Shown here: positions 48,882-59,754 of the stretch, one piece after another
Position numbering within the stretch: the stretch's first letter is position 1
Layout: each line of letters opens with the position of its first letter
Source: Pyronema omphalodes
Lineage: Eukaryota > Ascomycota > Pezizomycetes > Pezizales > Pyronemataceae
Length of the DNA: 64,000 bases
Assembly: GCA_024516155.1 (NCBI GenBank)
Contig: JAJJXM010000072.1
Coordinates: forward strand, 186,001-250,000
Direction of reading: 5' to 3'
The notes under the pieces: generated by a model
What the model saw: only the letters and a program-made list of their open reading frames with translations
What the model was told of the DNA's origin: nothing
Databases searched by the model: none
Made by a program: the position numbers and the translations under genes

Positions 48882-51164
48882 CTACGAGGGAGAAGGTTTG
48901 TCTGGGTATAACTGATGGAATTTCTCAGCGGCCTCAGTTTCGGATAGGTTCGTTTCCGGTTCCCAGGTTGGAGAGTCATGGCCGGTCCACTTGACGAGGT
49001 ACTGCAGGTTTCCTCTTGACCAACGGCTATCCAGAATTTCATCCACGAACCATTCTTCTTCGCCGTCTACTACTACCGGTAGGGGCGGTGGGATAATCTG
49101 ACCAGGGAGGGGGTCCGAAGGGGCTGGGTTTAGTAGGGACACGGGGAAGGTCCTATGATGTTTCATTGTCTCCGGTATATCCAACTCATAGGCGTGGGAT
49201 CCAATGGGCCGTATCACGGTGAAGGGGCCTAGGTGTTTGTTTTCTAGTTTCTTTGAGGGGCGGCGGGTTCTGAGGTTGCGGGCGTCCAGCCATACCAGGT
49301 CTCCTGGTTTGAAGACCGGCGCGGGGAGTCGGGAATTGTCGGCGGCTTCTATGTGGCGGGCTTGGGCGTATTTCATTTCAGAACGTAAGACGTCATGGAT
49401 GTGCGACATCCTTTCCGCTACCTCGTTCGCTTTCACTTCTTCAGGATTGTCTGTCCTGATTTCCAATTCGAAGGAGCATTTGGGGTGTCGGCCGTATACG
49501 GCGTAGAACGGGGACAGCGACGTTGTATCCGATACTTGGTTATTTGCAGCAAATTCTGCCAGTGGTAAAAATTTCTTCCAGTCGTCTTGTAGGTAACAGA
49601 CGTACGCGCGGAGATATTGTTCCGTAACCGCATTGATTCTTTCTGTTTGGCCATCGGTCTGGGGTGGAAGGCCGTGCTCGTGGCAATCTCGATACCCATG
49701 CACTTTGCCAGGTGTTTCCAAAAGTGGGCAACAAATTGCGGGCCGCGGTCGGACACTACTGTGTCTGGCAGACCGTGAAGTTTGAATACGTTTCCCAGGA
49801 AGAGTTGCGCGAAACCTTCCGCGTCTATTGTGGAGCGACAGGGCACCAAGTGCCGCTGTTTCGTGAGTTGGCAAATGATCGGACATATTGCGTCGAAGCC
49901 ATCTGATATCGCGAGTCCAGTAACAAAGTCCACAGATATGTTCCGCCATGGGTGGTGCGGGACCGGCATGGGTTTCAAGGTTCCATAAGGTGCGTGGCGG
50001 GTTGCTTTCGTTCCTTTATAAATGTGGCAATTTGGGACGAATTGGTCCACATCTTTTGGCATCGAAGGCCAATAATAATTTCTGGCGAGGAGTTCAAAAG
50101 TATTTGCACGGCCCGGGTGTCCCATGGTGGGGTGGTCATGGTGATCTTGTAGTAGTTTTAGTCGTAGTTTGTCCAGTGCAGGGACATAGAGACAGTCTCG
50201 ATAGTACAATCTGTTTTGTAACGCGGAGCAGTCGGCGAGTGATATGTCCTTACAGATTTGTCTACTGTCTTCCAGCATTCCCAACACTCGGTTTGGGAAT
50301 GAATCTGTCTTGTAGCCCTCCTTAAACAGCAGGTCCACCTCGGAGGGTGCAAGTTTCATGGGCGGGGTCATGCACAGTTGGAGATTTTGTGGCTTTAGGA
50401 CAGCTTGCTAATTCGCTAGTATATGTTCGTCTCCCTCTCCCGGGAGGTCGGCGGCTCGTCTTGTCAGGGCGTCCGGTTTTCCTCCCAACGTTCCCGGTCG
50501 ATAGGTGATCACAAAGTTGAACCGAGACAGGAATTCGGACCAGCGTGCTTGTCGTCAGTTTAGTAGCTTTGTCGTCATAAAGTATTCGAGATTCTTGTGG
50601 TCTGTCAATACTTGTAGAGGGAAGGCGGAGCCCTCCAAGTGGGGACGCCATTCCTCGAAACAACGAACTATTGCCAGTAGTTCTGTGTCATAGATCTCAT
50701 AGTTGCATTCTGTCGGGGAATGCTTTGATGTAACACGTTATCGTCGTCGTATTGTGATAAAACTCCAGCAGACACATAGTCAGATGCGTCTGTTTCTACT
50801 ACAATCGGTTTCTCGTAGTCGAAGTGCTTGAGAATCGGTGCTGATGTAAATGCGTCCTTCAGTCGGTCGAAGGCGCTTTGCTGATCTTTACCCCAGGTAA
50901 AGGGGATTGCTTTACCATCTTTCTTTTTGGTCAGAGCCGTTAGGGGGGAGACCACTTTTGAGTAGTCCTTGATAAATCGTCGGTAGAAGTTCGCGAAACC
51001 CAGGAACTCTTGGACCTGCTTCAAATTGGTTGCTTCCTTCCAATCTCTGAATGTCGCTACTTTGGAATCCATCATGCGAGCGCCGTCGCGGCTAATGTTG
51101 TAACCCAGGTACTGGACTTTGGCCTTAGCAAACTTACACTTCTCTGGTTTCAAGTGTAGTTTTT
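48882..51164 (-). pseudogene. pol: Pol remnant: RT end to chromodomain (B4)
   Basis: Aligns with B1 pol from the RT C-terminal region (FLGFANFYRRFIKDYSK) to the chromodomain (DEILDSRWSRGNLQYLVKWTG). It is broken by several shifts and stops: a deletion in RNase H near 50727, an in-frame TAG near 50408 where B1 has Gln, and a small deletion near 49663. Older and more decayed than B1-B3. Confidence 0.85.
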
Positions 51165-51856
51165 TGTCACGGCTCGAGAATTATTACCTTCCCCCTCCTC
51201 GTCATTCATTCACCTCTTATCATTCGCTTCATTATCCAGCACTCGTTTGTTTATTTATTTCTATTATCCTTCGGTCTTCGATCATCACTCGTCACTCGCC
51301 TGGGTTAGGGTTGCGCTCAATTCCCAAATTGTCAAAAAGGTCACGTGACTTACCCCCAGGGTTAGGGGTCAGCTCGGATCCCTTTTCAGAAATTCCATAC
51401 CTACGGTCTACCGATCATCTTATCCGATTAGATAAGATCGGTCACGTGTTCTAATCAATAGTAGATCAGTATGCATGCGCACTGGTCTACTAATGTGCGC
51501 ACACGTGACTAGGGCTAGGGCACGATCATCTTATCGATAAGATAAGATCTAGTCATGTGACCTTATCAGTATTGCACCATCTTTCCAATCGCAGCTGATC
51601 TGGTTTCACGTGACTAGGGTTAGGGTTGCACCCGCACGCACACAAACTAGGGTTAGGTTTGTGACCGTACGCGCACAGCTAGGGTTAGGGTTACGGACAC
51701 ACGCGCACGATTAGGGTTACGGAAGCGCGCGCGTGACTACACTTAGGGTTACGCTAGCGCGCACGCGAAGCACGCTACCGCGCACGCGAGTTACGCTATC
51801 GCGCACGCGAGATACGCTAACGAGCGCGCGACGAGGCTGTGCACGCAAACACGCTA
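51165..51856 (+). repeat. D2 5' LTR, left part (telomere-like, GATA and CACGTG motifs)
   Basis: 692 bp beginning TGTCACGGCTCGAG. Eight or so TTAGGG-like motifs between 51302 and 51750. GTCACGTGAC-type motifs near 51343, 51440, 51504 and 51606. Two palindromic clusters of GATA sites (51408-51436, 51526-51548). A 21-bp tandem repeat of about four units beginning ACGCTA (51751-51834). It is the inverted counterpart of 52281-52972. Confidence 0.85.
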
Positions 51857-52972
51857 TAGCTGACGGAGAACCTGAGGGCTCTTCTCAATTATTCACTCTT
51901 GAGTTCAATGGATATATCCTTATAATAACTTCAACGTTAGAAACTCTTAAGCTGTGTCTAGCATCAACTTAAAGACTTTCTGTGTTTAGAAGTTAAGGAA
52001 ATAAACAAAGATTTCAAGGGACAAAGAGATCCAAAGACGGGGACGAGAACGAGGACGTAAACAAAGATTTTCGACAAAGTATTTGAATTTGTAAATAAAC
52101 AAATAACTGTGTAAGGAGAAAAGAAAAACAAAATAAACAAACAAAGAAACAATCCTCTTATATACAATTTTTCCTCCTTACACGCCGAGCCACTACTTGC
52201 AGAATTTTCCCGAAAAATAACTAAATAAACAACGCGGTCGCGGTTGCGCGTTCTAGACGCGCTAACGCGTTCGTACCAAATTAGCGTGTTTGCGTGCACA
52301 GCCTCGTCGCGCGCTCGTTAGCGTATCTCGCGTGCGCGATAGCGTAACTCGTGTGCGCGGTAGCGTGCTTCGCGTGCGCGCTAGCGTAACCCTAAGCGTA
52401 GTCACGCGCGCGCTTCCGTAACCCTAATCGTGCGCGTGTGTCCGTAACCCTAACCCTAGCTGTGCGCGTACGGTCACAAACCTAACCCTAGTTTGTGTGC
52501 GTGCGGGTGCAACCCTAACCCTAGTCACGTGAAACCAGATCAGCTGCGATTGGAAAGATGGTGCAATACTGATAAGGTCACATGACTAGATCTTATCTTA
52601 TCGATAAGATGATCGTGCCCTAGCCCTAGTCACGTGTGCGCACATTAGTAGACCAGTGCGCGTGCATACTGATCTACTATTGATTAGAACACGTGACCGA
52701 TCTTATCTAATCGGATAAGATGATCGGTAGACCGTAGGTATGGAATTTCCGAAAAGGGATCCGAGCTGACCCTAACCCTGGGGGTAAGTCACGTGACCTT
52801 TTTGACAATTTGGGAATTGAGCGCAACCCTAACCCAGGCGAGTGACGAGTGATGATCGAAGACCGAAGGATAATAGAAATAAATAAACAAACGAGTGCTG
52901 GATAATGAAGCGAATGATAATAGGTGAATGAATGACGAGGAGGGGGAAGGTAATAATTCTCGAGCCGTGACA
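51857..52972 (-). repeat. D1 3' LTR (end clipped)
   Basis: 1116 of 1143 bp. Inner side adjoins polypurine tract AAGAAGGGGGATCC (complement of 52973-52986). Has the full set of U3 motifs and the TATATAAG box near 52153-52160. The clipped end lies at the deletion junction with D2. Confidence 0.88.
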
Positions 52973-53011
52973 GGATCCCCCTTCTTGGACTGAGCTCCGG
53001 CGAAGTAACTT

Positions 53012-56000
53012 CTAAGATAAGTTGGGGAGGGGTCCCGGTTTATCGGGATACTTTTTATGAAAGTCGTCAACGGCTTTACTGTCGGAATGGAGTTCGGCGG
53101 GTTCCCAATCGGGCATATCGTATCCAACCCATTTAAGCATATACTGAAGTTTCTTCCGGTGAATTCGGGAGTCGAGGATAGCTTCGATGAAGTATTCGTC
53201 TTCACCGTCGATTTCCACCGGGGGTGGTGGGTCTGATTTTTGACCGGGGTAGGGGTCATTCGCAGCGGGTTCCAATAAGGAAACATGTTGAACGTTGTGA
53301 CATTTCATTGTCGGAGGTAGTTCTAATCGATAGGCATAGGGGGATACTTTGGCGATAATCTTGAGGGGTCCGTAACGTTTGTTGTCTAGTTTCCGGGAGG
53401 GTCGACGGGTTTTCCAATTACGGGCATTCATCCATACCAGATCTCCGGGCTGATAATTCGGTGACGGGAGTCGATGTTTATCGGCATTCTCTTGATAACG
53501 TAGATTAGCTCTGTTGATCTCAGCTCGTAAATGATTATGGATTTCGGCGAGGGTTTTCGAAGTTGTGAGGGCCCGTCGATCGTTTACATCGTTCGTAGCT
53601 GCTGGAAGTAAATCGAATTGACAACGGGGGTCGAATCCTTTATTGGCAAAGAACGGGGAAGTTCCCGTTGTCTCGGATGCTTGGTTATTCGCAGCGAATT
53701 CCGCTAATGGTAACCAGTCAGCCCAATCGTCTTGAAGATAGTTGACGTGAGCTCGGAGGTATTGTTCCATAATGGCGTTCATTCGTTCTGTTTGGCCGTC
53801 CGTTTGGGGATGGAATGCTGTAGATAATCGAGGCTCGATTCCCAAACGTCGACAGAGATTCTTCCAAAACAAAGCAGCGAATTGGGGTCCTCGATCAGAG
53901 ATAATGGTCAGAGGGAGTCCATGCAATCGAAAGATGTGGGTAATAAACAAAGACGATAATTCCTTTGCGTCGATGTCTGTTCGACAGGCAATCAAATGTC
54001 GTTCTTTGGTTAATCTATCCACAACTACCCAAATTGCATCACACCCATTGGACCACGGTAATCCTGTTACGAAGTCCATTGATATGTCCTGCCAGGGTCT
54101 TTCTGGAATAGGTAGTGGACGTAGGATACCAAACGGGGCATGTCTGGTAGGTTTCGAACGTTGGCAGGTATGACAATTTCGAATATATCTTTCCACGTCT
54201 GTCCTCATCTGGGGCCACGTATAGGTTCTTGAGAGGTATTCTAATGTTTTAGATCTACCTGGGTGTCCAGGCGTAGGAGAGTCGTGGTGTTGTTGCATTA
54301 GGTGTAATCGTAGGGGTTCGTAATTCGGGACCCATAAACATCCCCGGTAGAATAAACGGTTATTGTTTACTGTACATTCAGCTAATGTAATGTCTTTACA
54401 ATAACGAGTGTTATTGTTTAGCATTTCAATAACCTTAATGGGGAATGGGTCTTTCTCGTAGGCTTCCGTGAAGAGCTGGGATAAGGTGGGGTTTGTTTGT
54501 TGTGGGTCCGGTATTACGGTTCGTTGCGAATTCGTTATTGTTTGTTGATTACTGGGGGTAACAGCCGCAGCGTGAAGGATATTCTCTGGCTTAATGATCG
54601 TTGTGTGGTTCTCTAGGGAGCGTTCATCCCCCTCTTTAGGCAGATCTCCGGATCGACGAGTCAGTGCGTCTGGTTTACCGCCTGCGGTACCGGGGCGGTA
54701 AACAATCTTAAAATTAAACTGAGACAAGAACTGGGACCAACAGGCTTGACGGCGGTTCAAGAGCTTTGTCGAAGTGAAATATTCCAGATTCTTATGATCT
54801 GACAGTACTCCAATGGGGTTAATAACAGATTGCAATTCGGGACGCCATTCTTCGAAGGCCCGGACGATAGCCATGAGTTCTTTATCGTATATCTCATAAT
54901 TACATTCGGCGGGGGAATGTTTCTTCGAGAAGTAAGCAATAGGATGTAAGATTCCTTCATCATCATATTGAGAAAGAACTCCGGCGGAGACATAATCAGA
55001 AGCATCGGTTTCGACAATAACATCCCGGTCTGGGTCGAAACGAGCCAAAACGGAGGCGGATGTAAATGTTGATTTCAATTCCTGAAAGGCCTGTTGTTGG
55101 GATTCTGACCAGACGAAAGGAACTCCTTTACGTGTGAGTAACGTGAGAGGTTGGACTATTTTTGAATAGTTCTTAACGAAACGTCGATAGAAGTTTGCAA
55201 ATCCCAAAAACGCTCTAACATCTTTGAGGTTCCGGGGAGATTCCCAATCTCGAACTGCAGTAATCTTCTCAGGGTCCATCTTTATACCTTCTGTACTAAT
55301 GATGAGTCCTAAGTACTTTACTTCCTTCTGGTGGAACTCGCATTTCTCTGGTTTGAGATGTAACCCTGCTTTTTCGAATGCTTCGAGAATCAATTTAACA
55401 TGTTGTTTATGTTCTTCGAGATTATCCGAATAGATCCGGGTGTCATCCAAATAGGCAGTACAGAATCGATCAAGGTAAGGTGCCAATACGTCGTTAATGA
55501 AGTTCTGAAACGTAGCAGGGGCATTGGTAAGTCCGAAGGGCATAACCAATGATTCGAATAATCCGTACCGGGTACGAAAAGCGGTTTTCCATTCTTCCCC
55601 ATTTGCCATACGTATTAAGTTATACGCCCCCCTAATGTCGGGCTTAGTGAACCACTTAGCTCTTGAAAGGTTCATTAAGGTATCCTGCATCAGGGGAAGA
55701 GGGTAGCGATTCTTGATCGTTCCGGCGTTGATTCCACGATAATCGACCACCAAACGTAATGAACCATCGCCTTTCTTTACGAAAAGAATGGGAGCGGCCG
55801 CTGGGGACGAGGAAGCACGGATGAAACCTTTGGTAAGGTTCTCATCTAACCAACGTTTCAATTCCTCCAACTCTGGACGTGATAGGGAGTAAAGAGGACC
55901 GAAGGGAGGCTGAAAACCCTCGACGAGTGATATCTTGTCATCCGACGGTCGATGGGGCGGTAACTTATCGGCGTTGACTTTTTCGAAGATTCCCAAGTAC

Positions 56001-56734
56001 TGGTGATATTCGGGTGGTACAATAGTCTTAAGATCCGGTTCCTCTTTCTCTGGTTGAAGAGCTGTGGTGATTTCATTCAAAGATAAGGAGAATTGTTCGA
56101 CTTTTCCGTAACGGTTGTTGGCATTGTTTACAATTCGTCGAAACGTCGTAGCTGAAATGGCACAGATCTTATTCTGTTGTTTCGGAGCAATACCCTTAAC
56201 AGGGGTGGGTGTTAACGTGGTTCGGTGGGGGAGGCAGTTCGGTGATGAGAATTTGATATCGTTATCGGCGAAGTTTATTGTAACATCGTGTTTGCGAAGC
56301 CATGGGATTCCTAAAACGAGGGGATAATGACCAAGCCGAGTAACGTAGGCAGTTAGTAATTCATGATGGTCTCCTATTGTACATTCGACTTCAACGTATT
56401 CGGTGATGTCTCCTGATTAAATAGGTCGTCCATCAATTACTTCGACCATTTTGGGGTTTTTCAATTGATAACGGGGGAAGTTGTGTTGGCGTGCGAAGTC
56501 TTCGTTCATGAAGGAAATTCCTGTGCATCCGCAGTCTACGAGAGCATGAGTATCGATCTTGGTATTGTGTTCAGTTAGTGTACATGGCACGACCAAATGA
56601 TTCCCATCCAATTCGTTTTCTTGTTTACTTGACAAAGAACTAGCGGATACATAAACGATTTCCTGAGATGAAACGAAAGACGAGGCAGGGGCTGGTCCAA
56701 CAACAGAGCCAACAGGCTGTTGATGGACTACTCT
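53012..56734 (-). pseudogene. pol: Pol polyprotein, one nonsense codon (D1)
   Basis: 1241 codons in the -1 frame after GGGAAAA. Protease motif ALVDCGCTGISF near 56540; RT FVKKGDGSLRLVVDYRG, VMPFGLTNAP and YLDDTRIYS (YLDD intact); RNase H VETDASDYVSAGV; zinc domain HHDSPTPGHPGR and CHTCQRSK; integrase SMDFVTGLP, ISDRGPQF, QTERMNAIMEQ; chromodomain IEAILDSRIHRKKLQYMLKWVGYDMPDWEP near the C-terminus. The only stop is TAA at 56417-56419, where D2 has a Ser codon, shortly after the protease motif. With that exception the frame is open. Confidence 0.88.
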
Positions 56735-57846
56735 TTTCCCTGGTCGACGTCGGGGTTTGTTGGGATATCCAAAACCTCGGCGGCGGCTAGGCGAATCTTG
56801 CGGGAGTTGTTTGCTGCCAACGTAGAACATTCGTTCTTGAAATGATCGGCTGATCCACAATAAAGACAAAGTCCCTTAGCCATTCGTTCATCACGACGGC
56901 GTTGGTTCTGAGCCTTTTGGGAAGCTGATAGGTCCATGGGGGCCGATCCGTAATTACCACTATTGGTATTCGTTGGGTGGGACGTCGGGCGAGACGGCGT
57001 GGAGCTGGAACGACTGGGGACCGAAGAAACGTGCCGCTTTGTGGTGTTTGAATGAGCTCGAATTCTGTAATCTAGCTTCATACAAAGATCCACAAATTTG
57101 GTGAAGTTCTGAGGTTCTTCGGCTTGGTAAACAAGACTGGTCTGAAGGTCTCGAGAGAGTCCACGCTTCAGAGCAGCCTTCTTTGCGTTTTCGTCGTAAT
57201 TCAAGATAGCCATTAATCGTTGGAATTCTGCGTAGTATTGGCTAAACTCACGGTTGCCCTGTTGAAGTTTATCCAATTCCGCAGATGCAGTACCAACTTG
57301 ATCAGGATCTCCGAAGGCAGCTTCCAGAATTGTAATGAGAGCCTCAACGTCCTTAAGCTTAATCTTATCTGTAAGGACGTAGGGTTGAATTTGATTCTGA
57401 GCGTTGCCTTTGAGATATCCATAAGTATAACGTAGCTTATGTTGATCGTCGGTAAAACGGGAGGAGTCTCCGGCGAGCTTGGATCTGACCTTCGAGATGA
57501 AGTTCAAGAGTTCCTTGCGTTCACCAGAGAACTCAGGTGGGTGAGGTAATTCGATGGGACGGGTATCCGGAAGGGGACCGTTCTTCGTAAGGGCTTGTAG
57601 GAGTCGAAAGGAGGCGTTGGCGCTTTCGAGATCCCTTTCCAAATCGGTAATTCGTTGAGCGTAGAGGGAGTTGTCCTTTCGAGCTTCTGTGAGTTCGGCT
57701 CGGAGGTCGTCCCTAAGTTGACAGTCTCGTTCGTATTCTTTTACGGCGTTACGGACCAATTTGATCTTCGTAGGGTCCTGTTCGACCTCTAACCTTTCGG
57801 CTTCGTTGAGGTACAGGGCCACGACGACCTTGTTGTTTTGGTCCAT
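56728..57846 (-). CDS. gag: Gag (D1)
   Basis: 372 aa from an ATG. N-terminal coiled-coil-like region (residues ~20-85, alternating acidic and basic, DLRAELTEARKDN), Gag core (PPEFSGERKELLNFISKVRSKL, LDKLQQGNREFSQYYAEFQRLM), Ser/Pro linker and zinc knuckle CLYCGSADHFKNEC near residue 335. Ends DQGKE. Slippery GGGAAAA at 56734-56740, one codon before the stop. Intact; about ten amino-acid differences or fewer from D2 Gag. Confidence 0.9.
   Translation of the reverse strand: MDQNNKVVVALYLNEAERLEVEQDPTKIKLVRNAVKEYERDCQLRDDLRAELTEARKDNSLYAQRITDLERDLESANASFRLLQALTKNGPLPDTRPIELPHPPEFSGERKELLNFISKVRSKLAGDSSRFTDDQHKLRYTYGYLKGNAQNQIQPYVLTDKIKLKDVEALITILEAAFGDPDQVGTASAELDKLQQGNREFSQYYAEFQRLMAILNYDENAKKAALKRGLSRDLQTSLVYQAEEPQNFTKFVDLCMKLDYRIRAHSNTTKRHVSSVPSRSSSTPSRPTSHPTNTNSGNYGSAPMDLSASQKAQNQRRRDERMAKGLCLYCGSADHFKNECSTLAANNSRKIRLAAAEVLDIPTNPDVDQGKE
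56734..56740 (-). promoter_or_regulatory. Predicted -1 frameshift heptamer GGGAAAA (D1 gag-pol)
   Basis: Gag frame reads CAG GGA AAA GAG TAG; G GGA AAA is in slippery phase, and the -1 frame leads into pol (RVVHQQPVG). Confidence 0.7.
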
Positions 57847-57855
57847 TTCGAGGGA

Positions 57856-58026
57856 TTAACGGAGGTGCCAGATGTTGGTTTCGTCGTTATATTGAATTCG
57901 AGTTGCTGCGTATTCGTTTCCGAGTTGTCGAGCAATTTCGATTTCGTCAAGGACGACGGGGTTTTCGAGGGAACGGAAGATCGGTAATAGATTGATGAAT
58001 TCGTAGAACCAGAGGTTGTGGAGCAT
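57856..58026 (-). CDS. Small ORF upstream of gag (D1), 56 aa
   Basis: Begins MLHNLWFYEFINLLPIF and ends NIWHLR. Its TAA lies 12 nt before the gag ATG and in the same frame, so reading through the stop would add it to Gag. Same as D2 59575-59745 by eye. No family recognised; enriched in aromatic and Leu/Ile residues at its N-terminus. Confidence 0.5.
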   Translation of the reverse strand: MLHNLWFYEFINLLPIFRSLENPVVLDEIEIARQLGNEYAATRIQYNDETNIWHLR

Positions 58027-58075
58027 GTAAAGCTTGTTGTAATCGAGAGTTGACGGTAGAGCCGGCAGGTCTTGA

Positions 58076-58086
58076 TTACACAGTTA
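58076..58086 (-). promoter_or_regulatory. Primer-binding site of D1 (self-priming type)
   Basis: Directly inside the 5' LTR; pairs over 12 nt (including the last LTR base) with LTR segment 58359-58370, about 50 nt downstream of the TATATAAG box. Confidence 0.65.
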
Positions 58087-59229
58087 TGTTGTAACGGCGA
58101 ACAAGGGAGAGATAGCTGACGGAGAACCTGAGGGCTCTTCTCAATTATTCACTCTTGAGTTCAATGGATATATCCTTATAATAACTTCAACGTTAGAAAC
58201 TCTTAAGCTGTGTCTAGCATCAACTTAAAGACTTTCTGTGTTTAGAAGTTAAGGAAATAAACAAAGATTTCAAGGGACAAAGAGATCCAAAGACGGGGAC
58301 GAGAACGAGGACGTAAACAAAGATTTTCGACAAAGTATTTGAATTTGTAAATAAACAAATAACTGTGTAAGGAGAAAAGAAAAACAAAATAAACAAACAA
58401 AGAAACAATCCTCTTATATACAATTTTTCCTCCTTACACGCCGAGCCACTACTTGCAGAATTTTCCCGAAAAATAACTAAATAAACAACGCGGTCGCGGT
58501 TGCGCGTTCTAGACGCGCTAACGCGTTCGTACCAAATTAGCGTGTTTGCGTGCACAGCCTCGTCGCGCGCTCGTTAGCGTATCTCGCGTGCGCGATAGCG
58601 TAACTCGCGTGCGCGGTAGCGTGCTTCGCGTGCGCGCTAGCGTAACCCTAAGCGTAGTCACGCGCGCGCTTCCGTAACCCTAATCGTGCGCGTGTGTCCG
58701 TAACCCTAACCCTAGCTGTGCGCGTACGGTCACAAACCTAACCCTAGTTTGTGTGCGTGCGGGTGCAACCCTAACCCTAGTCACGTGAAACCAGATCAGC
58801 TGCGATTGGAAAGATGGTGCAACACTGATAAGGTCACATGACTAGATCTTATCTTATCGATAAGATGATCGTGCCCTAGCCCTAGTCACGTGTGCGCACA
58901 TTAGTAGACCAGTGCGCGTGCATACTGATCTACTATTGATTAGAACACGTGACCGATCTTATCTAATCGGATAAGATGATCGGTAGACCGTAGGTATGGA
59001 ATTTCCGAAAAGGGATCCGAGCTGACCCCTAACCCTGGGGGTAAGTCACGTGACCTTTTTGACAATTTGGGAATTGAGCGCAACCCTAACCCAGGCGAGT
59101 GACGAGTGATGATCGAAGACCGAAGGATAATAGAAATAAATAAACAAACGAGTGCTGGATAATGAAGCGAATGATAATAGGTGAATGAATGACGAGGAGG
59201 GGGAAGGTAATAATTCTCGAGCCGTGACA
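58087..59229 (-). repeat. D1 5' LTR
   Basis: 1143 bp, TGTCACGG to TTACAACA (minus strand). TATA box TATATAAG at 58413-58420; self-primer at 58359-58370. U3 carries TTAGGG-like, GATA and CACGTG motifs and the 21-bp repeat. The inner end was placed at ACAACA because this gives a TG..CA LTR directly next to the PBS. Confidence 0.85.
58413..58420 (-). promoter_or_regulatory. TATA box of the D LTR promoter
   Basis: TATATAAG on the minus strand, followed by GAGG as in family A (TATAAGAGG). The self-primer, the presumed transcript start, begins about 50 nt downstream. The equivalent box is deleted from the D2 5' LTR. Confidence 0.6.
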
Positions 59230-59514
59230 CTTACACAGTTATTTGTTTATTTACAAATTCAAATACTTTGTCGAAAATCTTTGTTTACGTCCTCGTTCTC
59301 GTCCCCGTCTTTGGATCTCTTTGTCCCTTGAAATCTTTGTTTATTTCCTTAACTTCTAAACACAGAAAGTCTTTAAGTTGATGCTAGACACAGCTAAAGA
59401 GTTTCTAACGTTGAAGTTATTATAAGGATATATCCATTGAACTCAAGAGTGAATAATTGAGAAGAGCCCTCAGGTTCTCCGTCAGCTATCTCTCCCTTGT
59501 TCGCCGTTACAACA
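59230..59514 (+). repeat. D2 5' LTR, right part
   Basis: 285 bp, exact inverse of 58087-58371. Starts at CTTACACAG, which is the self-primer segment (59231-59241). Lacks the TATA box, which falls in the deleted 166 bp. Confidence 0.85.
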
Positions 59515-59525
59515 TAACTGTGTAA
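59515..59525 (+). promoter_or_regulatory. Primer-binding site of D2 (self-priming type)
   Basis: TAACTGTGTAA, complementary to 59231-59241 in the LTR. Confidence 0.65.
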
Positions 59526-59574
59526 TCAAGACCTGCCGGCTCTACCGTCAACTCTCGATTACAACAAGCTTTAC

Positions 59575-59745
59575 ATGCTCCACAACCTCTGGTTCTACGA
59601 ATTCATCAATCTATTACCGATCTTCCGTTCCCTCGAAAACCCCGTCGTCCTTGACGAAATCGAAATTGCTCGACAACTCGGAAACGAATACGCAGCAACT
59701 CGAATTCAATATAACGACGAAACCAACATCTGGCACCTCCGTTAA
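59575..59745 (+). CDS. Small ORF upstream of gag (D2), 56 aa
   Basis: MLHNLWFYEFINLL...NIWHLR and TAA (59743-59745), in frame with the gag ATG at 59755. Intact in both D copies. Function unknown; the arrangement would allow stop readthrough or reinitiation. Confidence 0.5.
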   Translation: MLHNLWFYEFINLLPIFRSLENPVVLDEIEIARQLGNEYAATRIQYNDETNIWHLR

Positions 59746-59754
59746 TCCCTCGAA

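Larger units (their letters stand above)
48339..51164 (-). mobile_element. Gypsy element B4 (3' part), cut by D2
   Basis: Minus-strand B copy of the ~518-bp LTR subgroup: 3' LTR (48339-48856) and pol back to the RT. D2 begins at 51165 inside its RT. The remainder, including gag and the 5' LTR, lies beyond the window. Confidence 0.87.
51857..59229 (-). mobile_element. Gypsy element D1 (minus strand), nested in D2 LTR
   Basis: Near-complete element: 3' LTR 51857-52972 (lacking about 26 bp of its end), internal region 52973-58086, 5' LTR 58087-59229. The LTRs differ at about three positions, so the insertion is recent. No matching target duplication: the left junction carries a deletion. Pol has a single nonsense codon. 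Collinear with D2 in inverted orientation. Confidence 0.9.

Noticed and set aside
52330..52530. Telomere or subtelomere junction because of TTAGGG-like repeats
   Set aside because: The motifs are interspersed, recur at the same places in each D LTR in both orientations, and lie between LTR ends.
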